A DNA stretch of 64,000 bases from Microvirga pudoricolor (GTDB lineage Bacteria; Pseudomonadota; Alphaproteobacteria; Rhizobiales; Beijerinckiaceae): assembly GCF_016892705.1 (NCBI RefSeq), contig NZ_JAFEMB010000005.1, positions 186,001 to 250,000 on the forward strand, written 5' to 3'. The notes under the pieces are model-generated. The model made no database searches, was not told where the DNA came from, and saw only the letters and a list, made by a program, of their open reading frames with translations. A program made the position numbers and the translations under genes. Positions 25,696 through 36,717 of this stretch are shown piece after piece (the stretch's first letter is position 1; each line of letters starts with the position of its first letter).

Positions 25696-27098
25696 GCGTC
25701 GAGGGGCTTGGCCTCAGGAAACCGGCTCAGGAGTCGCGGCTGTTTGCCCGGCGTGACGCGGATCCGCAGGATCGAATGACCGTCGTCGCGCAGCTGCCGG
25801 TCCAGAATCTCCGTGTTCTCGTGCAACCAGGCGAAGCCTTTGCCGTCCTCAGGCGCCACATCCACCTCGAAGCTCATCCGCTCGGCTGCGAGATGGTCGC
25901 CGATGGCCGCGAGAAGCTGCGGAATCCCCTCGCCCGTCAGGGCCGAAATGAGGATCGGCCGCCGTGACTCGTCCGTTCGTTCGGAGGTGGCAGCAAGGCG
26001 TTCGTGCTCTTCCGGCGTCAGAAGGTCAGCCTTGTTCCACACCTCGATGACGCGCTTCGTGTCCTCCGGGTCGATGCCCAGTTCGCGCAAAACGCCTTCC
26101 ACGTCGCCGGCCTGCTCCTCCGTCTCGCCATGGGAGAGGTCACGGACGTGTAGGAGCACATCGGCCTCGACCACATCCTCCAGGGTAGCTCGGAACGCAG
26201 CCACCAGCATCGTCGGCAGGTCCGAGATGAAGCCGACCGTGTCGGACAGGATCGCCTTCTCGCCGGAGGGCAAGTCGATGGCGCGAGAGGTCGGGTCGAG
26301 GGTGGCGAACAGCATGTTCTCGGCCAATACCTCGGCCTGGGTCATGCGGTTGAAGAGGGTCGACTTGCCGGCATTGGTGTAGCCCACGAGCGCCACGATC
26401 GGATAGGGCACCCTCCTCCGGCTGACCCGATGGAGGGCGCGCGTCTGGACGACCGTCTCCAGGTCGCGCTCGATCCGTTTCATCCGCTCCTGGATCATGC
26501 GCCGGTCGGCTTCGATCTGGGTTTCGCCGGGACCGCCGAGGAAGCCGAACCCGCCGCGCTGGCGTTCGAGGTGGGTCCAGGAGCGGACCAAGCGCCCTTT
26601 CTGATAAGATAGGTGGGCCAGCTCGACCTGGAGCGTCCCCTCCTTCGTGCGCGCCCGGCGCCCGAAGATTTCGAGGATCAGGCCGGTTCGGTCGATGACC
26701 TTGGCGCCCCAGGCCTTTTCGAGATTGCGCTGCTGGACCGGCGTGAGTGCGCAATCCATCACCACGAGGCCGATGCTCTCCGCCCGAATGAAACCCGCAA
26801 GCTCCTCGACTTTCCCGCTGCCGAGATAGGTGGCGGGCCTTGGGGAGGCGAGAGGGGTTATGACGGAGCGGACGATATGAAGATCGATGGCCGCCGCAAG
26901 GCCGGTCGCCTCGTCCAGGCGCGCTTCCGGCGTACGAAGGTTTGGAACCTGGCCGTCGGAGGCGTCGGGCGCGAGGAATTTCGGCCTGCGGGTCAGGTAG
27001 GGGCCGACCACAAGCGTATGAGTGCCGGCGGCGACGTCCTTTTCAGGCTCCGCCAGCTGGGCGAGACGCTCTTCGCCGGGAGACCGGGGTTCGGTCAA
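25692..27098 (-). CDS. hflX: ribosome-associated GTPase HflX
   Basis: 468 residues. An HflX N-terminal domain (about 30-200, with [12 protein letters not shown] and [15 protein letters not shown]) is followed by a G domain: G1 [13 protein letters not shown]3 [10 protein letters not shown] and G4 NKAD. The start is a TTG directly abutting the hfq stop codon, so translation is coupled to hfq. HflX splits stalled ribosomes after stress. hfq-hflX is a conserved pair. Confidence 0.94.
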   Translation of the reverse strand: MTEPRSPGEERLAQLAEPEKDVAAGTHTLVVGPYLTRRPKFLAPDASDGQVPNLRTPEARLDEATGLAAAIDLHIVRSVITPLASPRPATYLGSGKVEELAGFIRAESIGLVVMDCALTPVQQRNLEKAWGAKVIDRTGLILEIFGRRARTKEGTLQVELAHLSYQKGRLVRSWTHLERQRGGFGFLGGPGETQIEADRRMIQERMKRIERDLETVVQTRALHRVSRRRVPYPIVALVGYTNAGKSTLFNRMTQAEVLAENMLFATLDPTSRAIDLPSGEKAILSDTVGFISDLPTMLVAAFRATLEDVVEADVLLHVRDLSHGETEEQAGDVEGVLRELGIDPEDTKRVIEVWNKADLLTPEEHERLAATSERTDESRRPILISALTGEGIPQLLAAIGDHLAAERMSFEVDVAPEDGKGFAWLHENTEILDRQLRDDGHSILRIRVTPGKQPRLLSRFPEAKPLDA

Positions 27099-27350
27099 TT
27101 AGATCTTCTCTCCTGGATCGTCCTGGTCGAACAGCTGCACAGGGTGGCCTGGCATGATGGTCGAAATGGCGTGTTTGTAAACCAGCTGCGAATGGCCGTC
27201 GCGCCGCAACAGAACACAGAAATTGTCGAACCAGGTGACAACGCCTTGCAGCTTGACCCCGTTGACGAGGAAGATCGTGAGGGGGATCTTGTTCTTTCGG
27301 ACGTGGTTGAGGAAGGTGTCCTGAAGATTTTGCGCGCGCTCGCCCGCCAT
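27099..27350 (-). CDS. hfq: RNA chaperone Hfq
   Basis: 83 residues, the short alphaproteobacterial form. Sm1 ([20 protein letters not shown]), Sm2 (YKHAISTI) and the conserved Phe/Gln/Lys positions are present. It mediates small-RNA pairing and, in this order, nitrogen-fixation or virulence gene control. It follows ntrX by 163 bases, the standard ntrYX-hfq order of the Rhizobiales. Confidence 0.97.
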   Translation of the reverse strand: MAGERAQNLQDTFLNHVRKNKIPLTIFLVNGVKLQGVVTWFDNFCVLLRRDGHSQLVYKHAISTIMPGHPVQLFDQDDPGEKI

Positions 27351-27513
27351 TGAAGTTGCCTCGCCAGCCCATCGCCGCCGGTCTTGGCTAGGGGCCGCTT
27401 ATATGATTGTCCGCATCCGTGCGGTCGGTGACCGGCGGTCTTATTACAGGGCGAACCTCGCCGTTGCGCAAGTGCCCCCTGCCAACATTGTGCCTATTTT
27501 CCGTGGATCGCCC

Positions 27514-28884
27514 CTAGCCTCCGATCCCCAGGGATTTCAGCTTGCGGTGCAAGGCCGAGCGCTCCATCCCAATGAATTCGGATGTTCGCGAGATATTTCC
27601 GCTGAATCGGGCGATCTGCGCGAGCAAATACTCCCGCTCGAAGATCTCCCGGGCCTCGCGAAGGGGCAGGCTCATGAGTTTCTCGCCGCCCGAACCGCCT
27701 GGCGTCGAAGGCACCAGGGTGCCGATCTCCGAGGGCAGCATGTCCGCCGTGACCTCGGCATCCGGGTCGCCGGAGGTGAGAATCATCAGCCGCTCCACGT
27801 TGTTGCGGAGCTGACGGACATTGCCGGGCCAGTCGTGAGACTGGAGCACCGCCATGGCGTCCTCCGCGATAGACCGGCGCGGCAGGCCCGTGGCCGACGA
27901 GATCTGGTCCATGAAAAACTCGATCAGCTCCGGCACGTCTTCCCGGCGCTCCGCCAGGGACGGCACGCGAATGGGCACGACGCCGAGGCGATGAAACAGA
28001 TCCTCGCGGAACCGCCCAGCCCCGATTTCGGCTGCCAGATCGCGGCTTGACGATGAAATGATGCGTACGTCCACATGGACCCGTGTCGTGCCGCCGATGC
28101 GCTGAAAGTTCTGGTCCACGAGAACGCGCAGGATGCGGTTCTGCGTCTCCCGAGGCATATCGGCGATCTCGTCAATGTAGAGGGTGCCGCCATGGGCCTC
28201 CTCCAGGGCGCCGATCCGGCGGCCCCTCTCCTCGCCCCCTTCGATCCCGAACAGCTCCGCCTCCATGTTGTCCGGCGTGATGGTGGCCGCCCCGAGCACC
28301 ACGAAGGGGCCGCTCGACCGGCTGGACAGGGCATGGATGGTGCGCGCGGTCAGCTCCTTGCCGGAGCCGGGAGCCCCGGTGACCATGATGCGGGCGTTCG
28401 TGGGAGCGGCGCGCTCGACGGCTTGTCGGAGCTGGTTGATCGCGATCGACCTGCCGGCGATCCGTGTCGCCTGCATGGAGCGCGACCGGAGATCGCGCAC
28501 CTCGCGCTTGAGGCGGGAGGCTTCGAGCGCCCGGTCGGCCACCAGAACCAGCCGGTCGGCTTTGAAGGGCTTCTCGATGAAGTCGTAGGCGCCCGCCTTG
28601 ATGGCCGATACGGCCGTCTCGATGTTGCCGTGACCCGAAATCATCACCACGGGCAGGTCGGGGTGCTGGGCCTTGACCAGGTCCAGCACCTGTAGTCCGT
28701 CGAGACGGCTGCCCTGGAGCCAGATGTCCAGGAACACGAGGTGAGGGCGGCGGGACTCGATGGCCGCCAGCGCCTCGTCCGAAGACCCGGCGGTGCGGGT
28801 GCGGTGCCCCTCGTCTTCCAGGATGCCCGCCACGAGGTCGCGGATGTCGGTTTCGTCGTCGACGACGAGAATGTCAGCGCTCAT
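27514..28884 (-). CDS. ntrX: nitrogen regulation response regulator NtrX
   Basis: 456 residues. REC domain with D53 (VFLDIWLQ), an AAA+ domain with Walker A GAPGSGKELT, and a Fis-type HTH at the end (ISRTSEFIGMERSALHRKL). Where sigma-54 activators have GAFTGA, this protein has GIEGGEERGRRIG, so contact with sigma-54 is not expected; this is normal for alphaproteobacterial NtrX. It overlaps ntrY by one base (TAATG). The NtrYX pair responds to envelope, redox or nitrogen cues. Confidence 0.95.
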   Translation of the reverse strand: MSADILVVDDETDIRDLVAGILEDEGHRTRTAGSSDEALAAIESRRPHLVFLDIWLQGSRLDGLQVLDLVKAQHPDLPVVMISGHGNIETAVSAIKAGAYDFIEKPFKADRLVLVADRALEASRLKREVRDLRSRSMQATRIAGRSIAINQLRQAVERAAPTNARIMVTGAPGSGKELTARTIHALSSRSSGPFVVLGAATITPDNMEAELFGIEGGEERGRRIGALEEAHGGTLYIDEIADMPRETQNRILRVLVDQNFQRIGGTTRVHVDVRIISSSSRDLAAEIGAGRFREDLFHRLGVVPIRVPSLAERREDVPELIEFFMDQISSATGLPRRSIAEDAMAVLQSHDWPGNVRQLRNNVERLMILTSGDPDAEVTADMLPSEIGTLVPSTPGGSGGEKLMSLPLREAREIFEREYLLAQIARFSGNISRTSEFIGMERSALHRKLKSLGIGG

Positions 28885-31121
28885 TAGCTAGCCTTGCGAT
28901 GTTCGGCACGAGAGGGGTGATCCGCGGGTTGCGGCGCCGCATGCGCCTTGGGGATCCACATGCGAACCCGCCCTCCCCGGCCCTCCGGGTTGTCGGCCAG
29001 TTCCATGCCGCCTCCGTGCTCTTCCAGGATCTTGCTCACGATGGGCAGCCCCAGGCCGGTGCCGCCCTCGCGCGTGGTCATGTAGGGTTCCAGCAGCCGC
29101 TGGCGCCCCTCGACGGGAAAGCCTTTCCCGTTATCGATCACTTCCATGACCAGACAGTCGGGATGGGCGTCGTCGAGGATTACGGAAATCCGGCCCTGCC
29201 CTCGCTCGTCCTCGGGAACCGCCGCGATCGCTTCCGTGGCGTTCTTCACGATGTTCGTGACCGCCTGGGACAGGAGCCTGCGATCGATGGGCACCACCAC
29301 CGGCTGCTCGGGCAGGCGGTCCGTGAACTGGATGTCTGGGTGGCCGATCTTCATCATGAAGACGACCTGTCGAAGCGTTTCGATCAGGTCCTCCTGCCCG
29401 ATCGTGGGCTTGGGCATGCGAGCGAAGGACGAGAACTCGTCGACCATGCGCTTGATGTCGTCCACCTGGCGAACGATGGTATCGGTGCACTGCTCGAACA
29501 CCTCCTTGTCGGTGGTGATCACCTTTCCGTATTTCCGGCGGATGCGCTCGGCGGACAGCTGGATCGGGGTCAGCGGATTCTTGATCTCATGCGCGATGCG
29601 GCGGGCCACGTCCGCCCAGGCCGAGGTGCGTTGCGCCGTCACGAGATCGGTGATGTCGTCGAGGGTGACGACGAGTTCCCGCTCCTCGCTGCGAGGCTGC
29701 TCGCCCGTGACGCGCACGTTGATGGTGCGCTCCTTACCGTTGCGGGTGATGAGAATCTGCTTTTGCATCAGGCGCTGGCGCGAGTGCTTCATCTCCTCGA
29801 CGAGATCGGACACCTCGGGCAGGATCCGAGCGATGGGACGTCCCAGGATCTGGTTGCCGGGCGTTCCCAGGAGAGCCTCGGCGGACGGGTTGACGATCGT
29901 GATCACGCCCCCGGCATCGATGCCGATGACGCCTGCCGAGACGCCGGCCAGCACGGCCTCCGTGAAGCGGCGGCGCCGGTCCATCAATTCGCTGGCGGCC
30001 GTGAGTCCATCATGCTGCTGGCGAAGCTCCGATGTCATCTTGTTGAAGGTCTCTCCCAGATGGGCCAGATCCCCCTCGCCCCGGCGCACGGGCACCTGAA
30101 CGTAAAAGTTGCCCGTCGCCACCTGATCGGTGGCGTGGATCAGGCGGCGGATAGGCGCCACGAGCCGGTTCGCGAAGTTCAGGCCGAACCAGATGGCCGA
30201 CAGCAGGACGATCAGCGCGATGAGGGTAAACATGGACGCAAACGCGATCTGCGTGCCGACCTTCTTCTGCTCCAGGCCTTCGTAGTAGGCGACGCCAGCC
30301 TCCGCGACCGGTGGGAACTCGATGGCACGCGGATCGACCTCGCGGGCCACGTACAGGATGCGCCCTCCATGGGCGGGAAGCTTCAGCATCGAACGGAAGA
30401 CGTTGCCCTGGCCTGAGAACAGGCACAGGGCCTCCGTCTCGCTGGTGTCGTCCAAATCCGCCGCCGTCGGGAGCTGCAGGTTCAGAATCGGCCGGGGCTC
30501 GACCTTGTCGACGGTCGTCCCGTTCGGCTCCAGCAGCATCGCCACCGGGAAGCCCAGGAACACCGCGCGGGAATTCATGAAATCGTGGAAGACCTTCCGG
30601 TCCGCATCGAAGAGCACCTTCGCGCGGTTGAGGTCCGCCGCCATGAGCTGCGTCTCGCGGGCCAGGGTTCTGCACTGGGTCTCGCGATAGGCTTGCGCGA
30701 TAGCCACGGTGTTGTTCATCAGCTCCTTGATGGAGCCCTGAAACCAGGGGTCGAGGCCGCGCTCGAGCGTGACGGTGGCCACTCCGGCCACGAGAATCGT
30801 CGGCAGCACCGCCACGAGGCTGAAGAGACCCACGATCCTCACATGCAGCCCGGCCGCCGCCGCTCCGGCACGCCTCTCGCGCACGAGACGCTTGGTTTGC
30901 CAGGCCACGATGGCAAGCAGGAAGAGGATCAGCACCCCGTTGAAGATGAAGACCCCGATGACGACCTCGTGGGTCGGCAGGATCGGCGTCAGCCCCGCCA
31001 GCACCAGGAAGGTCGTCAGGGCCGACGCTAGGGCCGCCATGACGCCGATGGTGCCGAACCACGACACCCCCCGATGGGGCTCCCCAGCCTGGCGATGTGA
31101 ATGTGCGTTCTGTGCGCTCAA
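28884..31121 (-). CDS. ntrY: sensor histidine kinase NtrY
   Basis: 745 residues with an N-terminal membrane region (helices at about 30-110 and one near 300), a periplasmic segment, a HAMP domain (about 320-370), a PAS fold and an HK core with the phosphoacceptor His in [15 protein letters not shown]. The start codon on this reading is TTG at 31121. Partner of NtrX; the stop overlaps ntrX. It is 103 bases downstream of ntrC, so it is probably transcribed both with ntrBC and from its own promoter. Confidence 0.94.
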   Translation of the reverse strand: MSAQNAHSHRQAGEPHRGVSWFGTIGVMAALASALTTFLVLAGLTPILPTHEVVIGVFIFNGVLILFLLAIVAWQTKRLVRERRAGAAAAGLHVRIVGLFSLVAVLPTILVAGVATVTLERGLDPWFQGSIKELMNNTVAIAQAYRETQCRTLARETQLMAADLNRAKVLFDADRKVFHDFMNSRAVFLGFPVAMLLEPNGTTVDKVEPRPILNLQLPTAADLDDTSETEALCLFSGQGNVFRSMLKLPAHGGRILYVAREVDPRAIEFPPVAEAGVAYYEGLEQKKVGTQIAFASMFTLIALIVLLSAIWFGLNFANRLVAPIRRLIHATDQVATGNFYVQVPVRRGEGDLAHLGETFNKMTSELRQQHDGLTAASELMDRRRRFTEAVLAGVSAGVIGIDAGGVITIVNPSAEALLGTPGNQILGRPIARILPEVSDLVEEMKHSRQRLMQKQILITRNGKERTINVRVTGEQPRSEERELVVTLDDITDLVTAQRTSAWADVARRIAHEIKNPLTPIQLSAERIRRKYGKVITTDKEVFEQCTDTIVRQVDDIKRMVDEFSSFARMPKPTIGQEDLIETLRQVVFMMKIGHPDIQFTDRLPEQPVVVPIDRRLLSQAVTNIVKNATEAIAAVPEDERGQGRISVILDDAHPDCLVMEVIDNGKGFPVEGRQRLLEPYMTTREGGTGLGLPIVSKILEEHGGGMELADNPEGRGGRVRMWIPKAHAAPQPADHPSRAEHRKAS

Positions 31122-31224
31122 AAAAGGTGCCCCGCCTCACCGGACGCATTCCATGCGCCGCTCTTGGTGATGCACCAACACAACACTGTGGTCAAATTAT
31201 TACAGTCACGGTCTCCACAGCAGA

Positions 31225-32679
31225 TTACCTGCCGGACTTGATCACCTGCAGCTCGAGGTCCCTCACTTTCTTGCGGAGGGTGTTGCGATTGACCCCTAGC
31301 AGTTCCGCCGCGCGAATCTGGTTTCCGCGCGTCGCCGCGAGGGCCGCGCCGATGAGGGGACCTTCGACCTCTCGCAGGATGCGGTGATAGAGGCCGGGCG
31401 GCGGCAGGGTGTCCTTGAAATTGGAGAAGTAGTCCGACAGGTGGCGTTCCACGGCGTCCGACAGGTCCTCCGATTCGGCCTTCTGGGACGGCTTGTTCGG
31501 GGTCTGCGGCAAGGGCGCCGACCGCGCATCGAGTTCGGAGTCGATGATCGCTCCGGTGATGGTGTCCTGCGGATACAAGGCTGCGAGGCGGCGGACGAGG
31601 TTCTCCAGCTCGCGCACATTGCCCGGCCAGCGGTAGCGTTTGAGCCGGTCCATGGCCTCCACGTCGAGCTGCTTGCGCGACAGCCCCTCCTTTTCGACGA
31701 GGGTGAAGAAGTGGCGCGCCAAGTCCGGGATGTCCTCGATCCGCTCCCTGAGGGGCGGCAGCCGAAGGGGCACGACGTTGAGGCGGAAGAACAGGTCCTC
31801 TCTGAACAGGCCCTGCTGGATCAAGATCCGCAGGTCCTTGTTCGTGGCTGCCACGATGCGGACGTTCGTCTTGATGGGCACCCGGCCGCCGACCGTGGTG
31901 TACTCCCCCTGCTGGAGGACCCGCAGGAGCCGGGTCTGCGCCTCCATGGGCATGTCGCCGATCTCGTCGAGGAAGAGGGTTCCGCCCTCAGCCTGCTCGA
32001 ACCGGCCGGTGTTGCGCGAGGTCGCCCCCGTAAAGGCTCCCTTTTCGTGGCCGAAGAGCTCGGACTCGATGAGTTCGCGCGGGATGGCCGCCATGTTGAC
32101 GGCCACGAAGGGGCCCTGGCGGCGCTTGCCGTAATCGTGCAGGGCCCTGGCCACGAGCTCCTTGCCGGTGCCGGACTCACCCGTGATCATCACGGTCAGG
32201 TCGGTGGGCATGAGCCGCGCGAGAGAGCGGTAGATTTCCTGCATGGCGGGCGACCGGCCCACGAGGGGAATGTCCTCGTTCTCGTTGGCGCCGTGGGAGC
32301 TCGCGACGCTGCGCGGGCGGGACATGGCCCGGCCGACCACGGCCACGAGCTCCTTGAGGTCGAAGGGCTTGGGCAGGTACTCGTAGGCACCCCGCTCGGA
32401 CGCCTTGATGGCCGTCATGAAGGTGTTCTGGGCGCTCATGACGATGATGGGCAGGTCGGGCCTTACCTTCTTGATCCGCGGCAGCAGGTCGAAGGCGTTC
32501 TCATCCGGCATCACGACGTCGGTAATGACCAGGTCGCCCTCCCCTTGGGCAACCCAGCGCCAGAGGGTGGCGGCGTTGCTCGTGGATCGCACCTCGTAGC
32601 CGGCGCGGGACAGGGCTTGATTGAGCACGGTCCGGATCGCGGCATCGTCATCGGCCAGTAGGATATGTCCGCTCGGCAT
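31225..32679 (-). CDS. ntrC: nitrogen regulator NtrC (sigma-54 activator)
   Basis: 484 residues. REC domain with D54 ([10 protein letters not shown]), an AAA+ domain with Walker [10 protein letters not shown], the sigma-54-contacting GAFTGA motif in KGAFTGAT, and a C-terminal Fis HTH ([17 protein letters not shown]). Full length. It activates nitrogen-limitation promoters with NtrB as its kinase. It lies 9 bases after ntrB. Confidence 0.97.
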   Translation of the reverse strand: MPSGHILLADDDAAIRTVLNQALSRAGYEVRSTSNAATLWRWVAQGEGDLVITDVVMPDENAFDLLPRIKKVRPDLPIIVMSAQNTFMTAIKASERGAYEYLPKPFDLKELVAVVGRAMSRPRSVASSHGANENEDIPLVGRSPAMQEIYRSLARLMPTDLTVMITGESGTGKELVARALHDYGKRRQGPFVAVNMAAIPRELIESELFGHEKGAFTGATSRNTGRFEQAEGGTLFLDEIGDMPMEAQTRLLRVLQQGEYTTVGGRVPIKTNVRIVAATNKDLRILIQQGLFREDLFFRLNVVPLRLPPLRERIEDIPDLARHFFTLVEKEGLSRKQLDVEAMDRLKRYRWPGNVRELENLVRRLAALYPQDTITGAIIDSELDARSAPLPQTPNKPSQKAESEDLSDAVERHLSDYFSNFKDTLPPPGLYHRILREVEGPLIGAALAATRGNQIRAAELLGVNRNTLRKKVRDLELQVIKSGR

Positions 32680-32688
32680 GGTGTGTCC

Positions 32689-33786
32689 TCAAAGGTCCGA
32701 ACCGCGCCCGTCATCGGCGCGGTGCATGGGAAGCAGAATGCGAAAGGTGGTACGGCGCGGGGCGGGATCGCACTCGACGACCCCGCCATGATCGCCCACG
32801 ATCTTGGCCACAAGCGCGAGGCCGAGCCCGGTCCCGGACGCCTTCGTGGTCACGAACGGGTCGAACAGGTCTCCCACGAGATCGGACGGGATGCCCGGTC
32901 CGTTGTCGCTGATGCTGACCTCGATGGGCAGGCTCACCCGCTCGCGGGCTCCCGGCACCTGCAGGCGAACGCCGGTCCGGAAGGCCGTCGCGAGAGTGAT
33001 CTCGCCGTCCGTCGTGTCGGGCCCGATGGCCTCGGCGGCGTTCTTCATGAGGTTCAGGACGACCTGGATCAACTGATCCCGATTGGCCAGGACGGGCGGG
33101 AGCGAGGGGTCGTAGTTCTCGACGAATCGGACGTGGCGGGCAAAGCCCGATTGCGCGAGACGCTTCACGTGGTCGAGAATGCCGTGGATGTTCACGGGAC
33201 CGCGCTCGATGGGCCGCTCCTCGCCGAAGAGCTCCATGCGCTCCACGAGCTTCACGATCCGGTCCGTCTCGTCGCAGATCAGGCGCGTCAGAAGCCGATC
33301 GTCCTCCTCGGCGGATTGCTCCAGGAGCTGGGCCGCCCCACGGATCCCCGAGAGAGGGTTCTTGATCTCGTGCGCCAGCATGGCGCCCAGCGCCGTGATC
33401 GACCGGGCAGCACCCCGGTGGGTCAGCTGACGGTCCATCTTCTCGGCGATGGTCTTCTCCTGCAGCATCACCACCACGTCCTCGGTCTGGTCGCCCAGGG
33501 GCGTCGCGAAGACGTCGACCACCCGCTCGGCGCCAATTCGCGGGGTGCTGATGTCGACCCGGTGCTCGCTCACGCTGGAGCCCCTGTGGCGCACATCGTC
33601 CACAAGCGCGATGACGGGCGAGCCATACGGGATGATGTCCTGGAGGCGTTGGCGCTGCATCATGCGCAGGCTCATCTCGAAAAACGCTTCCGCAGCCGCG
33701 TTGGCGTGGACGATCCGCCCTTCGGGGCCGATGGTCAGGACCGGCAGCGGCAGGGCATTGACGATGAGGTCGTTGACGCTGTTCAT
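32689..33786 (-). CDS. ntrB: nitrogen sensor histidine kinase NtrB
   Basis: 365 residues, cytosolic. PAS domain (about 1-110), dimerisation/phosphoacceptor domain with H139 in [14 protein letters not shown], and HATPase with DNGPGIP and GTGLGLALV. It phosphorylates and dephosphorylates NtrC under PII protein control. It starts on the last base of dusB, so translation is coupled. Confidence 0.96.
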   Translation of the reverse strand: MNSVNDLIVNALPLPVLTIGPEGRIVHANAAAEAFFEMSLRMMQRQRLQDIIPYGSPVIALVDDVRHRGSSVSEHRVDISTPRIGAERVVDVFATPLGDQTEDVVVMLQEKTIAEKMDRQLTHRGAARSITALGAMLAHEIKNPLSGIRGAAQLLEQSAEEDDRLLTRLICDETDRIVKLVERMELFGEERPIERGPVNIHGILDHVKRLAQSGFARHVRFVENYDPSLPPVLANRDQLIQVVLNLMKNAAEAIGPDTTDGEITLATAFRTGVRLQVPGARERVSLPIEVSISDNGPGIPSDLVGDLFDPFVTTKASGTGLGLALVAKIVGDHGGVVECDPAPRRTTFRILLPMHRADDGRGSDL

Positions 33787-34805
33787 CAGGCGGCCGCCCT
33801 CGCCCGATCTTTGTAGAGGGCGCGCAGGAGAGCGGTCACTACGGCCGGATTCTCGCTGGTCACGATGGATCGACGCATGTCCGGCGTTACGTCAAATCCG
33901 TCCGAGAGCGCGACTTCGGCATAGGCCGCCAAATGTTTGCGTGCATGGCGAATCCCGGTTTCGATCCCGTAGAGCGACAGCAATCCCTCGTAATGCTCGA
34001 CGGCGAGGCTGGCGCGCTCTTCGGGCTCGGGCGTCTGGATGGGTCGTCCGCGGAGGCCAGCGCCAACCTGAGCCACGAGCCAAGGCTGGCCGATGGCAGC
34101 GCGTCCGATCATCACGGCGGCTGCGGCGGATTCCGTCAGGCAGCGCCGAGCATCCGCAAGGGTGGCGACGTCGCCGTTGGCGATGACCGGGATCGCGACG
34201 GAGGCCGATACGGCCCCAATGGCAGCCCAGTTCGCCGACCCCTTGTAGAATTGCTGACGCGTGCGTCCGTGCACGGTCACAGCTTGCACGCCGAGGCTCT
34301 CAGCGCGCCGGGCCAGATCGGCCGCGTTCAGGGTCGCATCGTCCCACCCGAGCCGCATCTTGACGGTAACCGGTACGCACACGGCCGAGACCGTGGCGTC
34401 GATGAGGCGGGAGGCATGATCCAGGTCCCGCATCAGGGCCGAACCGGCATAGCCGCCGATTACGCGCTTGGCCGGGCAGCCCATATTGATGTCGATGATG
34501 CGGGCGCCGGAGGATTCCGCCACCTTGGCGGCTTCGGCCATCCAATGGGGTTCGCAGCCCGCCAGTTGCACCACGTGCGGCTCGATGCCGGAACCCTCCG
34601 CTCTCAGCCAGGCTTCGGCGGAGCCCTTCACCAGTTCGTCCGACGCCACCATCTCGGAGACGACCAAGCCCGCTCCAAGGCGCCGGACGATCCGCCGGAA
34701 GACCGCGTCGGTCACGCCGGAGAGGGGAGCGAGAACAGATGGCGCATCGACGGAGAGCGAGCCGATACGAAAGTCTATTTCGCCTACTTTTTGATCAAAA
34801 ATCAT
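33786..34805 (-). CDS. dusB: tRNA-dihydrouridine synthase DusB (NifR3)
   Basis: 339 residues from the ATG at 34805; a GTG 9 bases earlier is possible and neither start has a clear ribosome-binding site. FMN-dependent TIM barrel with LAPLSGVTD, the catalytic Cys in [20 protein letters not shown] and [11 protein letters not shown]. It reduces uridines in the tRNA D-loop. It heads the dusB-ntrBC operon (historic name nifR3) and is divergent from ispDF. Confidence 0.93.
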   Translation of the reverse strand: MIFDQKVGEIDFRIGSLSVDAPSVLAPLSGVTDAVFRRIVRRLGAGLVVSEMVASDELVKGSAEAWLRAEGSGIEPHVVQLAGCEPHWMAEAAKVAESSGARIIDINMGCPAKRVIGGYAGSALMRDLDHASRLIDATVSAVCVPVTVKMRLGWDDATLNAADLARRAESLGVQAVTVHGRTRQQFYKGSANWAAIGAVSASVAIPVIANGDVATLADARRCLTESAAAAVMIGRAAIGQPWLVAQVGAGLRGRPIQTPEPEERASLAVEHYEGLLSLYGIETGIRHARKHLAAYAEVALSDGFDVTPDMRRSIVTSENPAVVTALLRALYKDRARAAA

Positions 34806-34872
34806 TGTGCACACAAAATAGCCAAATCAGTCAGGAGCGCAAGCCCCTGCGAGGGGATGCGGTGCCGCAGCC

Positions 34873-34908
34873 GACGCAAAGGAACGTTTGCGTCCCGCCG
34901 CAGGCGGG
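34873..34908 (+). promoter_or_regulatory. tandem hairpins in the ispDF leader
   Basis: Two perfect inverted repeats stand back to back, 36 bases before the ispDF ATG: GACGCAAA-N6-TTTGCGTC (34873-34894) and CCCGCC-GCA-GGCGGG (34894-34908), sharing one base. No T-run follows. They could be an operator, an attenuator or a stop for leftward transcription. The role is unknown. Confidence 0.4.
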
Positions 34909-34944
34909 CTTACGAAAGCGGATCGACAACGCGATCGCATTCTC

Positions 34945-36135
34945 ATGACATTGACCGCCCTGATCGTCGCCGCCGGACGCGGGTCCCGTGCGGGAGCCGG
35001 GCTCCCGAAGCAATATAGAAACCTGGACGGCCGCTCGGTGCTGGCTCGTACCCTGGGGTCCTTCCTTGACCACCCTGGCATCGACTCCGTTCGGGTGGTC
35101 ATTCACCCGGATGACGAGAGCCACTACGCGGCAGCCCTGCGAGCCGGCGCAGCCGACGCTACGAAACTCGGACCCGCCATTTCGGGCGGCGAGACGCGTC
35201 AGGACTCGGTCAGGCTCGGCCTGGAGGCCCTATCGGACTGCCCACCCGGCGTCGTTCTCATCCACGATGCCGCGCGGCCGTTCGTGGGCCCGGCCCTCCT
35301 TGGCCGGGCGATCGAGGCCGGACGGGACCGCGAGGCGGCAGTGCCGGGCATCGCCGTGACGGACACGATCAAGATCGTCGACCCCGAAGGACGTGTCATC
35401 GATACGCCCGACCGCTCGACCCTTCGGGCCGTCCAGACACCACAGGCATTCGACTTCCGTGCTCTTCTCGACGCCCACCGGAAAGCCAAGGCAGCGGGAG
35501 AGGAGCGCTTCACAGACGACGGCGCCCTGATGGAGTGGGCCGGCATCGCCGTTCACGTCTTCGAGGGCGAGGCCACCAACATCAAACTAACCCATCCGGC
35601 CGATTTTGCGGCGGCGGAACGACATCTGAGAGGATCGATGGCCCTGCTGACCCGTCTCGGCACCGGTTTCGACGTGCACGCCTTCGGCGAAGGCGACCAC
35701 GTCTGGCTCGGCGGCATTCGCGTGCCGCACGACAGGGGCGTCATCGCCCATTCCGACGGGGACGTGATCCTCCACGCCTTGACGGACGCTATCCTAGGGA
35801 CACTTGCGGATGGCGACATCGGGACTCACTTCCCGCCAAGCGACCCGCAATGGCGCGGTGCCTCCTCCGACCGGTTCCTGGCGCACGCTGTCGGTTTGGT
35901 CCGGGACAGAGGCGGGCGAATCGACCACTTGGACGTGACGCTGCTCTGCGAGGCTCCTCGCCTCGGACCTCATCGGGAGGCCATGCGCCAGCGGATCGCC
36001 GATATTTCCGGGATTGGTATCGGGGCTGTGTCCTTGAAGGCCACGACCACTGAGAAGATGGGCTTTACCGGGCGCCGCGAGGGAATCGCCGCCCAGGCCG
36101 CCGCCACGATCCGCCTGCCGGAGGACGATGCATGA
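34945..36135 (+). CDS. ispDF: bifunctional IspD/IspF enzyme of the MEP isoprenoid pathway
   Basis: 396 residues from the ATG at 34945; the longer frame to 34888 includes the leader hairpins. Residues 1-225 form the cytidylyltransferase ([33 protein letters not shown]). Residues about 235-396 form the 2C-methyl-D-erythritol 2,4-cyclodiphosphate synthase ([44 protein letters not shown]). Fused ispDF is typical of alphaproteobacteria. It overlaps the cinA-like gene by 4 bases. Confidence 0.96.
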   Translation: MTLTALIVAAGRGSRAGAGLPKQYRNLDGRSVLARTLGSFLDHPGIDSVRVVIHPDDESHYAAALRAGAADATKLGPAISGGETRQDSVRLGLEALSDCPPGVVLIHDAARPFVGPALLGRAIEAGRDREAAVPGIAVTDTIKIVDPEGRVIDTPDRSTLRAVQTPQAFDFRALLDAHRKAKAAGEERFTDDGALMEWAGIAVHVFEGEATNIKLTHPADFAAAERHLRGSMALLTRLGTGFDVHAFGEGDHVWLGGIRVPHDRGVIAHSDGDVILHALTDAILGTLADGDIGTHFPPSDPQWRGASSDRFLAHAVGLVRDRGGRIDHLDVTLLCEAPRLGPHREAMRQRIADISGIGIGAVSLKATTTEKMGFTGRREGIAAQAAATIRLPEDDA

Positions 36136-36620
36136 ACCTGGACCTCCTCACGCGAGCCGCAGCCTTGCTCGACACCTACAAGGCCAAGGGATGGATGATC
36201 GCCACGGCGGAATCCTGCACGGGCGGGCTCGTCGCCGGGCTTTTGACCGAGATCGCGGGATCCTCGGCCGTCGTGGAGCGTGGCTTCGTGACTTATTCCA
36301 ACGAGGCCAAATCGGAACTCGTCGGCGTGCCCGCAACGCTGATCGCCGAGCATGGGGCCGTGAGCGAGCCGGTGGCCCGCGCCATGGCGGAAGGCGCCCT
36401 CGCCCGATCCCGCGCCCATGCGGCGGTGGCCATCACCGGCGTGGCGGGTCCGGGAGGCAGCACGGAAGCCAAGCCGGTGGGTCTGGTCTGGTTCGCCTTG
36501 GCCGTCAGGGACCGACCGACCGTCGCTGTCGAGCGTCGCTTCGGCGAACTGGGACGAGGCCGGGTGCGGGAGCACTCCGTCGAGCAAGCCGTCGCGCTGC
36601 TGGAAGAAGCCGTGGCCTAG
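36132..36620 (+). CDS. CinA-family nicotinamide-nucleotide amidase
   Basis: 162 residues, the amidase domain alone (PncC type). It contains ATAESCTGG with the catalytic Ser, a [12 protein letters not shown] segment ([16 protein letters not shown]), and [20 protein letters not shown]. It deamidates NMN to NaMN in pyridine-nucleotide recycling. No MoCF-like N-terminal domain is present. Coupled to ispDF by a 4-base overlap. Confidence 0.92.
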   Translation: MNLDLLTRAAALLDTYKAKGWMIATAESCTGGLVAGLLTEIAGSSAVVERGFVTYSNEAKSELVGVPATLIAEHGAVSEPVARAMAEGALARSRAHAAVAITGVAGPGGSTEAKPVGLVWFALAVRDRPTVAVERRFGELGRGRVREHSVEQAVALLEEAVA

Positions 36621-36717
36621 CGGATCCGCTGTCCTTCTCGTGCCAGGACGTCCGAAAGATCGAGCGAACATCCCGGTTGGGCCTCGTGCCGGACCTCCCG
36701 AAGGCGTTGGACAATCC

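Noticed and set aside
27351..27513. A possible sigma-54 promoter before hfq (TGGCA ... TTGC on the minus strand).
   Set aside because: The distance between the GG and GC pairs is 12 bases and not the required 10, so it does not fit a sigma-54 site.
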